Position numbers and translations under genes: made by a program. Positions 1 through 12,298 of a stretch of 64,000 nt of DNA are shown here, in pieces. Origin of the DNA: Gonapodya sp. JEL0774 (taxonomy: Eukaryota > Monoblepharomycota > Monoblepharidomycetes > Monoblepharidales > Gonapodyaceae); NCBI GenBank assembly GCA_027604505.1, contig JADIIX010000037.1, positions 62,001 through 126,000 of the forward strand, read 5' to 3'. Position 1 is the first letter of the stretch. Every line of letters begins with the position of its first letter. Below the pieces are notes generated by a model. The model did not search any database and was not told where the DNA came from. It saw only the letters and a list, made by a program, of their open reading frames with translations.

Positions 1-279
1 CAGACAACTAAACCATAGTATGCAAGCTGGGAGCCACTGGAACCACGCGTTCGGTCTCTCATCCCATATCTGTTCATGCTTGAAAGTTTGCAGCAGTATC
101 TAGGGGAACAGACTGGAAGATTGCAAAGTACTCTTTCTCATAAGTATAAGAATATTTAAATCTCAGCATTGTCATGCTTTTCAAAAGATATTATTGTTGG
201 TCGTACTTGGGTTCATGTCCAAAGTATTCTGCAAGGCTTCAAGAACCAATTTACGAGGTCCACGATTCTTAGTCGCTGC

Positions 280-3200
280 ATGTCTCCGGAACCTGGTGAC
301 GCGGGCCTGGGAGAACTGGTGGAGGCGATCGAAGAGAATGAAGATTCGAGTGATGGAGCAACCAGCGACATCGCGGCGGTATCAACAGGATCGGCTGGAC
401 AACCAGTCACTCAGACGGAACCAGAAGCTTCCGCTTCTGATTCATCGGCGGCGAATCCTGTTCCGCCGTCTGTCCCGACCAACATCCCGCTTCATATGCC
501 ACCCCACCCGTGGCTCGCTCTCGTGCCTCCCTTGAAACGACCTGCGGTGTTCATTACTGGATCGACACTCACGGGAAAGAACCAAGTAGCGAACGCTCTG
601 GGGGCGAGATTGGGTGCCGTGGTCGCTACTCGTGACAGGCTGCAGAGAGCCATCGGGTTCGAATGCGAGCGAATCAGAAGAGACGCCAGGATCGAGGAAG
701 CGAGGCGAATGGAGGAAGCGAAACTCCTTGCACGCAAGAATAATCTGCCCGCGACGGGTGACGGTGGACAGGAAGAGTCGGGAGAAGCCGGTAAAGAAGA
801 GGATGGCGAAAAGGCAGGGCACACAGACTCGCCCGACGGTTCGCAGAATCCACAGGACGATTTAGATGCGTCGCAACTAGTACCTGCTCCTCCCACGGAA
901 CCACCTCTTCCTCCTCTCCCCTTTCCACCACCGCCGTCTTTGGTGTCTTTCCCACACCTCTCTATATCCTCTCTCGCTCGCTCTATCCTCGCTTCTGCTC
1001 CACCCGATGCACCTTCATTTATCACGAATCCACCTACTCTTTCTCATGACCTTTTCCGGGAGTGGGCTGATGCCGTGTGTGCCTCTAGAGATGCGACAGA
1101 CCGGGGTCTCGTAGTGGATTTGGGTGAAATAGTAACCGGAGATCAACTTCCGTCAGCGAACAAACGGGAGGTAGCGTCTGTATCACAAATGACGGCCATT
1201 GAAGCACCGCCATTGGACAGTTCCACCACCACACCATCTCTACCAGTCCAAGCTCTGATGCCCATCTCTTCTTCAACGGAAGACCATCATTCCCAACTCC
1301 CGTTCCTACCACCCACACTCACCCCTTTCCTCCTCCACCTTCACCCACCGTCACTCTCATCTACTTCGCCCAGAGTCACTTACCTCGATCCAATCACGGG
1401 CACGACATATCCCCACTCCCTCGTCTCCGCAACCCAAGCGCACTACTGTCGTCTTGATGCTGAGCATGACGCAGTGGGGCGTGACGATGGTGACGGTGTT
1501 GCAGGGGACGTCGAAGCTGTGGAAGAAGCAGGTACTGGAAGGGTCAAGAAAGCTCGAGGTGGCGATGATGGTGAAGGTGGGAATGAAGAGAATGATACAA
1601 TACCAGGAGAGAATGAAGAAATCGCGGAGGAGGAATGGGAAGACGATGCTGCCAGCGTATTGGGCGACAGGACTGTGTACGTGGCGTTAACGCAGGTTCG
1701 CTCATCTGCAACACACGGAGATGACTCCGACGAGCAGCAACCAACCGAAGACACGGAGCGGACTGACCCGGATCCTGACTCGGGAGAGACGGCCTCCGGA
1801 TTAGGAGGCGGCCGCGGATTAGGAGACGCGGTGGACGTGAATGACCCAACCCTTCAGGTCCCTACGAAGAGAACAAACAGATTCGGTGTAGGTGGAATGT
1901 GGAAGGCGCTTGGGAGGGATGTAGTGGAGAGGTGAGTTGCGTTGAGTGAAGGGGGGGTTTGTGGGTCTGTGAATCGTGCGTCTGTATGAGGGAAGTAGTG
2001 CCCTTTGGAGATCACGTTTGGAGATGAACAGAGACAATGTCTCATTATTTGACACATGGGGTAATATCCAACTTCTTCTTCTTATCCGTTTCCTAGGTTG
2101 GTTGCTCTCACTCCACCATCCTCAAGCCTTGATGAGTCTCCTGTCCCCACCCTCCCGCATCTCCCTGTATCTCACCGCATTTCTCTCTCCTCCCTTCAAC
2201 ACCCACGTCGGACGGCACGAGCAACTGTGGCGTTCATCAACGCTGTGGACCCCTCTCTTGGTATCCAGGTTCGAGGCAAGGCAGTGGTGCGACTGGACGC
2301 TGGTGAAATTCACAGTGAAGGGGAGGAGGGGGATGGTGGTGGAGAGGGTGCTCCAGAGACTGGGTCCGGAAACGCAGAGGGGGGCGTGGGAGGAAAGGCG
2401 GAGGGAGAAAGCTATGTCACGGATGAGAAGGATCCAGCGCAAGGGTTCGGGGAGTCTTTGAGTGATGAGGCAAGACAAGGGCTAGCGAGGGCGTTGGGTA
2501 CTGGCATCTCGAAACATATTCCAGGGAGAAAGGTTGCGTGCGACGGGTGGGATATCGTGGAAAGGAAAAAGGGCAAGAGAGTGAGAGGAAAAGTCGGGTT
2601 GGCATTAGGATGGAGGGTAAGTTTAGGGATTTTTGGGGTAGGCACCCACTCCTATGACATTATTGAAACTCATGTGTGTGCGGACCCAGGGATCTGCATT
2701 CTTCTTCTCCTCGGAACGTACCCTCGCTGCATTCTCTGCCAATCCAGACCATTATCTAGCTTCTACTCTCGCTCCTTCAAGCGGTTCTTCGACCACGCTG
2801 GACCAGGTCCGAATTTGCGTCACAGGTACCAACCCTCTCATCCCTTCCCTTTGTCGATCACTGGCTTCGGCCCAAGGAATCACTTTTGTCGACGTTCGGG
2901 AGGTTGTCGGACGGTGGCGACAACGGGGTACCGTTGGCAGTAACCAGAAAGACGCTACAATGGAAACGTCTGGCGAACAGCCGCCGTCACTCCCTGGCTC
3001 ACTCGCATCCCTCAATATGGACACTTCATCGCCACAGTTTTTGTCATCTGTACTGAAGGAGGTATTGAAGTCACTGAAAGAACAGGGGAAGGGCTGGGTC
3101 ATTGCAGGGTTCCCTGCCACACAAGATGAGGCGAAACTTGTCGCACAGGAGGGTGTCCATATGGGAACTGTCGTGTGGTGGGCGGCACCAGCGATGGGAG

Positions 3201-6200
3201 GCAATGCAGTCGATTCGAGGCCTGGTGCAGAAACCGATGTGAAAGAGGCCATTGATAGCAAGTTGAGGGATGGATGGACAACTGTGCTAGCTGAAGCCCC
3301 ACTCCCCGCCGCAGCACATAGAGCATTGCGGGCAACAGCCGTGGGGTGGTGTGACGCCGCAGATGGTGTCAAATGCGTTTTGCCGGAGGATATGTGGAGG
3401 AGGGTGCCTGGGGGGAAGATCGGTACTGAAGAGGATGACGGCAACACGGAGGAGGAAAACGAAGATGGAGGCCTCATACAGCTCGGTCCAACTGGTGTAT
3501 GCTGTCCGGTCCGGCTCCGAGCAGGTCATGTTGTGCGTGGTAAACCTTCCCACGCTGTTCGCTGGCGAGGGTTAACTTGGTTTTGTGCCGGGGAACCTGA
3601 GCAAATGGCCGCAACAAATGCCCCGGAGGAATTTCTCGCGCGCCCTCCAGCTGCTGTGCCCACACGTGTGTGCGTAGTGGGTACAATAGGCTCGGGTGTC
3701 CTGGCGGCTGCACAATGGATTGTCAAGCGAGACAATGGTGGTGAGGGGGCGAAGGTTGTAGAATTTAACGATTCATATCTCGCGCAGATCGTCGCGAGCG
3801 TCTCTGACAAAAGTGAGAAAGAAACGTTTGCTGCTGCGGTGAGAGACACTCCGCATGAGTTGCCGGAAGCGCTTGTACGGCGTGTTGTGGACGAACTGTT
3901 CGCCCGACCGACTGGTTTTGTTATCACCGGATTCCCCCGAAACGAGACTGAAGTGACTGCTTTGTTGGAGGGTGGACGGGGGGTGGACTGTGTCGTTCAT
4001 CTTACCGTTGAGAGAGACATTGCATGTAGCCGCGAGGTGCCTCAAAAGGTTGAGGAGGCAGAAGCGAAAGTTGCGAGGGCCAGGGCTGAGGGAAGTGAAA
4101 GGGAAGAAGGAGTGGATGTGACAGTGGTGGAGGAGGAGGTTGGAGAGGCGTGAGTTGTGCACGGTGCGGTGATTAAAGACGGTGTATGCAAACGATGTGA
4201 TGCTTCTTTCAATCGGTTAGGTACGACAAGGATGCGGAGTCTGTGGACTCTGTTATATCTGCATTCGCAAGACTTGCGACCGTGCCGGTGCTGGAAGTCG
4301 ACGCAAATCGTTGTGAGCGTGTTGTTTCTGCGTTGTTGGAGAAAACCGCGGGTGCCTTTTTGGTGGGGGTGAGTGGGTAACTTTTGCGAGACAGCGTATG
4401 CTTGACACGTCGCGTTTGGATGAGAACCCTTCCTATTTCTTGTGGCATTTTAGCGGCGAAATATGTTGGCGTGTCCCACACCTGTGGATCCACTGATGGT
4501 CACAGAGGCAGTGCGGACAGGTGCAGTAGCGTTTTCTGAAATGGGGTGAGCACCACTGATTGACGTCGGCTTCGCGTTTATGGATTAAGTCTGATTTTGG
4601 AATCCACATCAAGGTTGTATGACCCTGTCACGGTCATCCAGAATCTGGAGACGCGAAAGAAAGAGTGGATAATATGTCAGCACCAGTTTCATCCTTTCGT
4701 CGACCTTGCACTATTTGAAAAAAGTCAAGCCAAGAAAATCCCTTCGGAGGACAATGAAGAGGCGCAAGCTGATGGCGAGAGCGAAGAGGTGATTCGACCA
4801 AGTAAATCAGATACGCCGACGGCTTGCCTTCTCGGTAGCCGTGTCTTTGTATTCCACAACGAGGCAAACCTCGACTTGTTCTGTCGAGAGCCGTTCCGTT
4901 TCTCCAACTTTGCCGATGCGTTTCAAGGCGTTGTGAACGAGACTGAGTTGTTTTCGATAACGCCCCCAGTCAACATTTTGGGGGACGCGCCGCCACATGC
5001 GAAAGTCGCCGCGTCGGGAGCACTAGGCATTGGTGCGCTTGTGCTTGGTGGTGCGAAAGCCAATGAAACGGCAATGAAGGTTGCTCAAGACTTAGGATTG
5101 GAATATTTGACTGTTGAGTTTGCCGTGAGCGATATTTTAGATATGGACGAGGCGGCGGAAGAGGACAAGGCCGGAAAGAGGATCAAAGTTCCGGAGCAAA
5201 GCGATCTGAGAGATAGGGTTGCAGCTGCGGTTGCTGCAGATTGTCTTGATGACGACCTCAAGGTGGAGATCATAATGGAGGTGGTGAAGAGATCACGACC
5301 GGCAATGCGTGGGTGAGTGTCGCGAACAAAACTGATCGCAATCCAATTTTGCCTAACGATTCCGTGATAATCCCAATGGCTACGGATTAGCTGGGTTTTG
5401 AGTGGGTTCCCAACGACTATAATCCAGGCGCAACTCCTGGAAGAAGCTGCTATCACACCTCAACTCATCGTCGAAATCACTGACGCGGACGAAACAACAT
5501 CATCCACACAATCGCTTGCAACTATCCGCTCATTCTATACGACCCGCTATCCCATCTGGTTCCCAGTCCCCTCCTCAGCTCCTACATGGGCCCTGCGCGC
5601 CACAATATCCCGGCGACTTGTCCAAATACTCCGCAACAGGTCCGTCTATATCCATCGGACGAGCGTGGGGTGGGCAGCAGGAATACACGACTGTGGATCC
5701 GCGGTGCGGTTGGATGAGGTACCGGGCAAGGTTGACCGAAGGTACGGAAAGTGCTGTGCGGTAACGTTTTTGAGAGATGGGGAGCTGGAAATTTGTGAAG
5801 GGGAAAGGTGGACTGTGCAGTATAAGGTGAGAGTGAGAGCGCTTCTTGTGCGTGATCTGGAGTCCGATCTCCTAATATCGCGTTTCATTTTGCTCAGGGT
5901 GCCTACTTCCGAACGAAAGGACCAGAAGAGATGGAAGTCTTTCTCTCCGATCCGACCAAGTTTGTAGAGAATTACCGCAGTGTACCTGAAACCCTTCCCT
6001 TGTATCGATCGCGAACAGCGGTCAAATCTCAGTTTCCCAAGGAGATTGAGATGCAAGGGTACTGTCCGGTCACGTTTGTGGAGAACACAAGGTAAGTTTC
6101 CCTTGCTTATATACGTTTACTATGTGGCATCGACATCTTTTTCTGTATCAACAACCCTCTAACGGTCTTCCACTCCTTCTGCCTTTGGATTCGTCCGTCG

Positions 6201-7000
6201 TGCTTTTGATTTCGGTGTTCTCAAAGTGATCCGTTCGCGGAAGGCTCGTTGGACCTCGTAGTTGAGTTCAATGGGAAGTTGTACTCCATGGAGAGTCCGG
6301 AAAAGCTCACCATGTTTATGAGGTTGGTGCAAAGGGTTACTCCGAAGGACGGTCCTTGCAAATAGAATCAAATCATTATGCTGGTCTATGATCATCGCTT
6401 GACGCGGACTTCCTTTGCGCTCAGGAAACCATGGCTTTACACGAACTTCCGACCACCCTCTAAGCTTCCACCCAAAAAGATCGTGCTACCACTCTCCCAG
6501 CTTCCTATGGCGGCGTATCTAGAAAGAACAGTGGTGTCTGCTGTAACCAGTGCGATATCCAGTGCTGGGAAGACGAAGCCAAAGTTCCCGTACAAGAGCT
6601 TGGAAGCGTCGGCAGCGCAGTACATGGCGCTGTATCTGAAAGGTGGGACGTTCGGATCGGTTTGATCGTTCTGTTTGAAACTGCTCAGACATGTCCCTCA
6701 ACCTGGTATCAACCGACAACATTAATTGGTGCCCCACCACGCTTAACATTACCATGCACGACTGATGAAACAGCGAACAATCCGTCTGCAAAACCTTGGG
6801 TTAGATCGAGTCACCAGGCTCAGCTGGATTCGTTCCGACACATATGCGGCGTGACTTCCGAACTCGCATCACGTACGCAGCGGCTAAGTTATGTGCCCGA
6901 AGATAAGCGGGAGAGGGGGATAGACGAGAAGATTGAGAGCATTGTGCGACTTCAGCCTGTAACCAAGAGGCTGGTCGGGATGCGACCGGATAGCAATTGA
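280..7000 (+). CDS. AK9: Adenylate kinase 9-like flagellar protein, 11 exons, 1913 aa
   Basis: Multi-module adenylate/nucleoside-monophosphate kinase of the AK9 family, which in other eukaryotes is tied to motile cilia. Exons: 280-1931, 2097-2616, 2690-4149, 4221-4368, 4454-4545, 4614-5312, 5391-5826, 5898-6091, 6227-6322, 6425-6642, 6774-7000. All junctions are GT-AG and in phase. The total of 1913 aa is close to the roughly 1900 aa of animal AK9. Kinase-like modules start near residues 94 (GSTLTGKNQ), 769 (GTNPLIPS), 1054 (GTIGSGVL) and 1425 (GALGIGAL). GFP-type second motifs follow, such as ITGFPRNE near 1137 and LSGFPTT near 1528. YRHS-type inter-module segments (IYFFSSE-like, GSAFFFSSERTLAAF) are also family features. 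None of the four P-loops has an intact Walker A lysine-Ser/Thr pair. Acidic and proline-rich linkers separate the modules. The start at 280 is the first ATG in frame; an upstream exon is possible, so the N-terminus is the least certain part. Confidence 0.85.
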
Positions 7001-7233
7001 TTGTTATGAGTGCATTAAGATACTAGTTTATTGATGATAGGTGGAAGGGCATTCATCAATGTTCATGAGTGGGAACACATACTCCAGATAATATTGAACG
7101 GGGTTTGTGGGCACAAGGGATTAACGGCATGATCGGATGCAGATCAAACATGAGGCACTCACGGCTTGGCTGGCATCCAACTGCGAAAAGCGTCCGAAAC
7201 CAAGGAGACAGGCGCCACCAGCGACAGGGAAAG

Positions 7234-10075
7234 ATGAGGAGAAGCATAACCCGATTCTGGTGGAGACAGAAGATTCTTGTGATCATCGGGGCCGTGTTTT
7301 CCTTGGCCATCCTCCACAAACCAGTTTTCGCGAACACGGGAATCCACCATTTTCCTTTGAAACGGCGATTAGATCGCAACACCGGAGCTGCAGATGGCGC
7401 ACGGAGGTGGACGGCTGCTGCTCTGCTTGAGGAGGGAGAGCGGGTTCAATCAAAATATGTCTGGCTTATGGCTTTCGATAGAGTCATGAACGGAGATAAG
7501 TCCCAGCTTCCACCAATTGCATCTCTGCGACGGCGACAGTCTAGTTTTTGGATTGGAAATGTGGATGACCTTGAATATGTGAGCGCATGGATTGTTTAGG
7601 GAGAGAAAGATGAAGGACAAACGGATTCTGAACACATGCACAGCACATTCCTATTTCCCTCGGGACACCTCCCCAGTTGTTCAATGTTACCCTGGGTGAG
7701 TCGTGTGAATCCACATCGAAGTGCCGTCACGGCTGACGTTCATTGCATGTTCTCGAACCGTGGGATGCCCGATTTCAATTTCCTTTACTTGTCGAAAGAC
7801 ACGGGATCTTCAAACGTATGGGTGTGTGAGTGCTACATCGTGTCGATTTTTGGCGCCATTTGGTCGGAACGCGCTGAGGTTCGCCAACCCCTCCCGTCCT
7901 GCGCAGACTCCCACAAGTGTCCTCACGACTTCACCACGACCTGTTACAATCACGCCCTCTACAACCCCTCGATGTCTTCAACGTATAAACCCGCTATGCT
8001 TAGCACCGCAAGGCTCAGTGGAGCACTCCCTGTCCTTGGGAACGCCACTTCTATTGAACCCGGATACACCAACAACTTCAAAATCTCGTACGGATCGGGA
8101 ATCGTCAATGCGATCGCGAGCCAGGTGAGGAAGCTGTGTCTGTGCCTGGCTTGTAGATAGCTGTGGCGAAGGTGGTTGTGCAACCGTGACGGAAACCTGC
8201 ATCCGTCAGCCTGGCCAACTTTCGCATGCATCACAGCGAAAATGTATTCTATGCATGAGCTATGAGAACTAGCGAAACCTCATGTCATTTGCGTCCGCAC
8301 TATTCTCAGGACGTCTTGAAGTTCGGTAATGTCACGCTCCAAGACCAAATCTTCGGTGAGGTCTATAGCGTCCCCAGCAACTCCTCTTTCTTCAACAGCG
8401 TATCGGATGGCCTGCTGGGACTCGCATTCGATGTGAGGGCCAAATGCAAAGGATGGACTTGAGAACCAGCTTTCCACCTCTACTGACCTCGGTGCTTGCT
8501 CCCACGGCCACTCTGTCAGATCCTCGCTGAAGGTAACATCACCACACCACTCACGAAAATGGTCGACCAACACCTTATCGCGGAGCCGATGTTCTCCTTT
8601 TTCCTCAACACCAACGAAGCCGAGAACGGAACTGAGCTTCGCATCAACTCGCATGGGGGTATATTTACCCTGGGCGGGTACGAACCCTCACTGGCAGATT
8701 CTTCAATCACATGGAACACCATTCAAACTACCTACGGGTTCTGGCAACTACCGCTCATCCGGGTAGTGTTTGGAAACAGTACCATTGTCGGTGGTCCGAC
8801 CAACGACGGGACACCTGCATCCGCCATCATTGATACAGGCACGGCGCTCATACACGCGCCTTCGTCGTATATGGCGGCGATAACGAGCGTAGTGAAGGCC
8901 GTGCCGGCTCAGTCAGCGGGGCTTGGTGAGACAGGTTTTTATCAGTTTGATTGCTCCGATGCGAGTAAAGTGCCAGACTTGACCGTCTCGTGTAAGCTTT
9001 GATTTGTCATTGCGTTGGGAAAGAAGGACATTCGCGAAACCGATCGTTGCATCCTTTTGTTAGTCGCCAACTCCACTTTGAACATTGCTGGGAAGTATCT
9101 ATGGACGCTCGATGATTCCAACCCTGCCGTGCAGCGGTGCTACCTCATCATCAAAGACGCTGGATCTGCTGTGGGAGCCCTTCCTATATGTGAGTTGCAC
9201 GCAACTTGGGACATAACAGCTATCATTTTGACGCGGACATCCCATCGCATAAAGGGATCTTGGGAGATGTCTTTTTGCGCCAATTCTACACGGTTTTCAA
9301 TCGAGGGAACTTATCCGTGGGCTTCGCGACCCCGTGCAGAACCGAACAGAATTGTGATAAAGCCACCAGTTTTCTCGCCAGTTTGGAGTCGCATGACGGA
9401 CCTTCTCCTTCTAGCAGCAGTGGGAGTAAAGCTTCTGGTTTGCCTGGATCCCCAACCCCTGCACCTCCAACGGTAACGAACGCTGGACTCGCATCGAACA
9501 TTCCCCTCATCGTCGGAGCGACTGGAGGGAGCATCGCCGTGCTGGGGATTGTTGCGTTTTTGCTAGCTAGGCAGTCATTCAAGTCCAAGGACTCACGGGA
9601 GGAGTTTGAACGCTTGCCTCCCTCAAAACCACCGATGTGGGAACATGAGGAAGATTTGAGAAGTCCCGAAAGTCCTCAGCAATATCAAAGACCTTTCCCA
9701 CCTTCCTCACCGCGTGTCATGCGATCTCAGCGTTCTTCGCTGGAGGTGTATCAACAAGTTTCCCGGAAGACCTCGCGGAGAAGTCAACGTTCGCTGGAGC
9801 GTGACACACTGGAAAGCCCCATCTCCGCTTCTCTCCAACCTCGCTCGCGTTCGTTCCATGCGGGATCCAATCGGAGTGCAAGGAAAGTTTCCCGGTCCAG
9901 ACAACCCGAGATGCTCGAAGTGTCGAAAGAACACTGGTCGCATGGGACTGAACATAGCGTGCGAGGGAGAAACGTGGACACTCGGCAAATAGCAACGATG
10001 GGAATGGGAGAACGTTTGTATATGGAGCAGGAATTCGAGCGAGGACGATCGGTACGCGCTGGACGTTACCGGTAA
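7234..10075 (+). CDS. Membrane-anchored pepsin-type aspartyl protease (A1), 735 aa
   Basis: Secretory-pathway aspartic endopeptidase of the pepsin family. Exons: 7234-7578, 7644-7695, 7799-7821, 7879-8124, 8310-8432, 8520-8991, 9064-9189, 9255-10075. The third exon is only 23 nt and carries most of the first catalytic DTGSSNVW motif (Asp at about residue 133). The second active site is DTGTA near 368. The motif PIW-ILGDVFLRQFYTVF, typical of the C-terminal lobe, is restored exactly by the last splice. A hydrophobic N-terminal signal segment (ILVIIGAVFSLAIL) follows the chosen Met. A transmembrane helix lies near 544-569 (LIVGATGGSIAVLGIVAFLLA), followed by a cytosolic tail of about 165 residues rich in Ser, Arg and Pro. 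This topology resembles yapsin or CtsD-like surface proteases, but the long charged tail is unusual. An upstream in-frame ATG (7129) is a weaker start because it precedes the signal segment by 35 residues. Confidence 0.88.
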
Positions 10076-10668
10076 TGGTTGGAGTAACTGAAATGCAGAA
10101 TACCCTCATACCGTTGGTAACTGTAGAATATTTATGTAACCAACATCGTATTTACTACATTGATGCAAATGCAGCATCCCCGCTTAGGGGGAAAGAAGGA
10201 TGAAGTCAATTTATGTCATGAGTCCGACGAGTGTCGCTAGTCATCCCTGCGGGCATTGACGATGCCGCGAAACTCGTTTCCGAGACGACGGCGAAGGTTA
10301 ATGCTTGCTCAATTTGTTTGATTCGCGAGGATGCTGTGTTGGTTTGATCTGGGAGAGCCACCTTTTGGACGGTAAGATCATCTCTGCAACTAATCCCGAG
10401 CACTGCCAAGTATGAATGCAGCTCTAGTAGTACCCTTTACACACCAATTACCACAAAGACCCGTGCGGTCGATACCTTGCAACAAGACATGGCCCTGCCT
10501 GAAGCTGATGTGGGAGGGCAGGGTTGATGACCTGTTGCACCTGTTTCCGTTCTGTCCGGCAGCGCGCTGTGGCCTTTGTCCGGATCTTCCTCAACCGTAC
10601 ACACCGATTAAGTGCCGCTAATCACTTTTGTGAATCGGAGCAAGACCTGAAATCGGCCCTTGTTATCC
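10076..10668 (+). other. Intergenic, no gene recognised
   Basis: 593 nt between the protease stop codon and the aldo/keto reductase start. Only short open frames without recognisable motifs are present. It probably holds the terminator of the protease gene and the promoter of the reductase gene. Confidence 0.6.
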
Positions 10669-12096
10669 ATGCCTGGACTTCGCGTTCCCCACCGATCTGT
10701 CGTACTTGAGGGACAGAAAACTGTAGATTTGTCGGTCATGGGTCTGGGGTTGATGTCCCTTTCGGTTTTCTCTGGTGGGGAGAATCATACAGACCATCAA
10801 AGCGAAGAAACTGCGATTGAGGTGATCGGGAAAGCGCTTGAGATGGGGATCAACGTGTTTAATAGTGCTAGTTTGTGACTATACTCGTCGTTTCATGGGG
10901 AATGACTTCGTATTGAAATCCTATCCTCTCGGCAGCTACGGATCGGGACACAACGAGCGCGTTTTGGGAAAGGTGAGTTACAGGTTCAAAGTCTCCCGAA
11001 GCTGCCGTGTCTCAAACACCTTTTGTTCAAAGGCCATCGCCAAGTTCGGTCGTGACAAATTTTTCATGTGAGCTTTCAAATTAATGACATTGGCAAAGAA
11101 ACGGAATTACAACCGTTTCAATGAACGCGTCAGAACCGACAAATTTGGGCAGATTCGCAACAACTCGACCGGACAATTGCTGGGCTACGACTGCTCTCCT
11201 GAGTCTGTAGTCAAGCAATGCGAAGCAAGCTTGTCGAGACTAGGCATCGACACCATCGACGTGTACATTCCTGCCAGAGTCGATCCGAAAGTACCCATCG
11301 AAGAAACCGTCTCCGCCCTTGCGTCTTTGCAGCGCGCTGGGAAAATACGGTATATTGGCTTGTCAGAAGCCAACGCAGACACCATCAGAAGAGCGGCGAA
11401 AGTAGCCCCCATCTCGTTCCTCGAGATCGAGTTCTCGCTTTGGACGCCAGATATCGAAGAGGTGGTTCTGCCTGTTTGCAGGGAGCTTGGCATCAAAGTG
11501 TTGGCTTACTCACCGCTTGGACGAGGTAGGTTTATCCTAACGAGGCTGCGGAGAGAAATGGGAGACAATTTTATGAGTATTTCAAATGCCATCAAGGTTT
11601 ACTGACTGGCACCGTGAAACCTGGAGAATCCGGCAAGCTCCCGTCGACCGACATGCGCAGTCACTTCCCTCGCTTCCAAGGTGACAACTTGACAGCAAAC
11701 TATCAAACATTTGTTGCTCCGCTCGAGGACATCGCCAATCGGATGACGAAGGAGAGCGGTGAGGTAGTCACGCCGAGTCACGTGGCTCTCGCGTGGGTGT
11801 TGAGCCGGGGTCCTGATATTATTCCTATCCCAGTAAGTTTGATTATGCATTGAGCTATGCTGTTAATATCGGCATCATCATGCGATTTTCACAACGATAT
11901 GTATGCTCATCCTCAGGGCACCAAACGTGCGAAACTCGTGGAGGAGAATGCCAAGGCCTCCGTGCTTGAGTTGAAGAAGGAGGATTTGATTACACTTAAT
12001 AGTCTCTCTCGGGAGGTGAAGGCAGTCGGGGATCGGTATCCAGGGGGAATCGCCTCAATGTTGCAGGACCTGTCTGTCGATAGTGCCAAAATGTAG
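10669..12096 (+). CDS. Aldo/keto reductase, pyridoxal reductase (AKR8)-like, 361 aa
   Basis: NADPH-dependent TIM-barrel reductase, closest in motif pattern to fungal pyridoxal reductases of the AKR8 type, which interconvert vitamin B6 vitamers. Exons: 10669-10874, 10936-10972, 11033-11067, 11134-11525, 11597-11832, 11917-12096. Visible motifs are GLGLMSLS near the N-terminus, SFYGSGHNE with the catalytic Tyr near residue 70, TDKFGQ with the catalytic Lys, ARVDPKVPIEET, IGLSEANADTIRRA, and the cofactor-binding tail IPIPGTKRAKLVEENA. The usual catalytic His position reads PARVDP, i.e. Ala, as in AKR8 pyridoxal reductases. The third intron was placed by phase: the more obvious AG at 11098 would break the frame, while the AG at 11133 keeps it and gives FFI-TDKFGQ. 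Length is normal for the family. It is followed after 202 nt by an MFS exporter on the same strand. Confidence 0.85.
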
Positions 12097-12298
12097 AACA
12101 CAATAAAGATTGATTGAAATGAAGGTTTGTTGATTATAACTTTTGTACATTGTCAGTAAACAACCCTGCTTGGCAGGTTGATCGATGGGACGGCTGGCCG
12201 TGGACGGGATGATAATGAGGTGATGCTGGGGAGGGGGGATCTCAGCGTCGGAACCAAATTTCCAACATTCTTCCCACCCCCCACCCCTCCAACCACCC

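Noticed and set aside
2752-3477. Long minus-strand open frame (241 codons) inside AK9 exon 3
   Set aside because: Composition is a mirror of the sense Ser/Ala/Glu-rich coding strand, with no domain or splice continuation.
11068-11098. Alternative 31-nt intron in the aldo/keto reductase
   Set aside because: Too short and out of phase; the acceptor at 11133 restores frame and the TDKFG motif.
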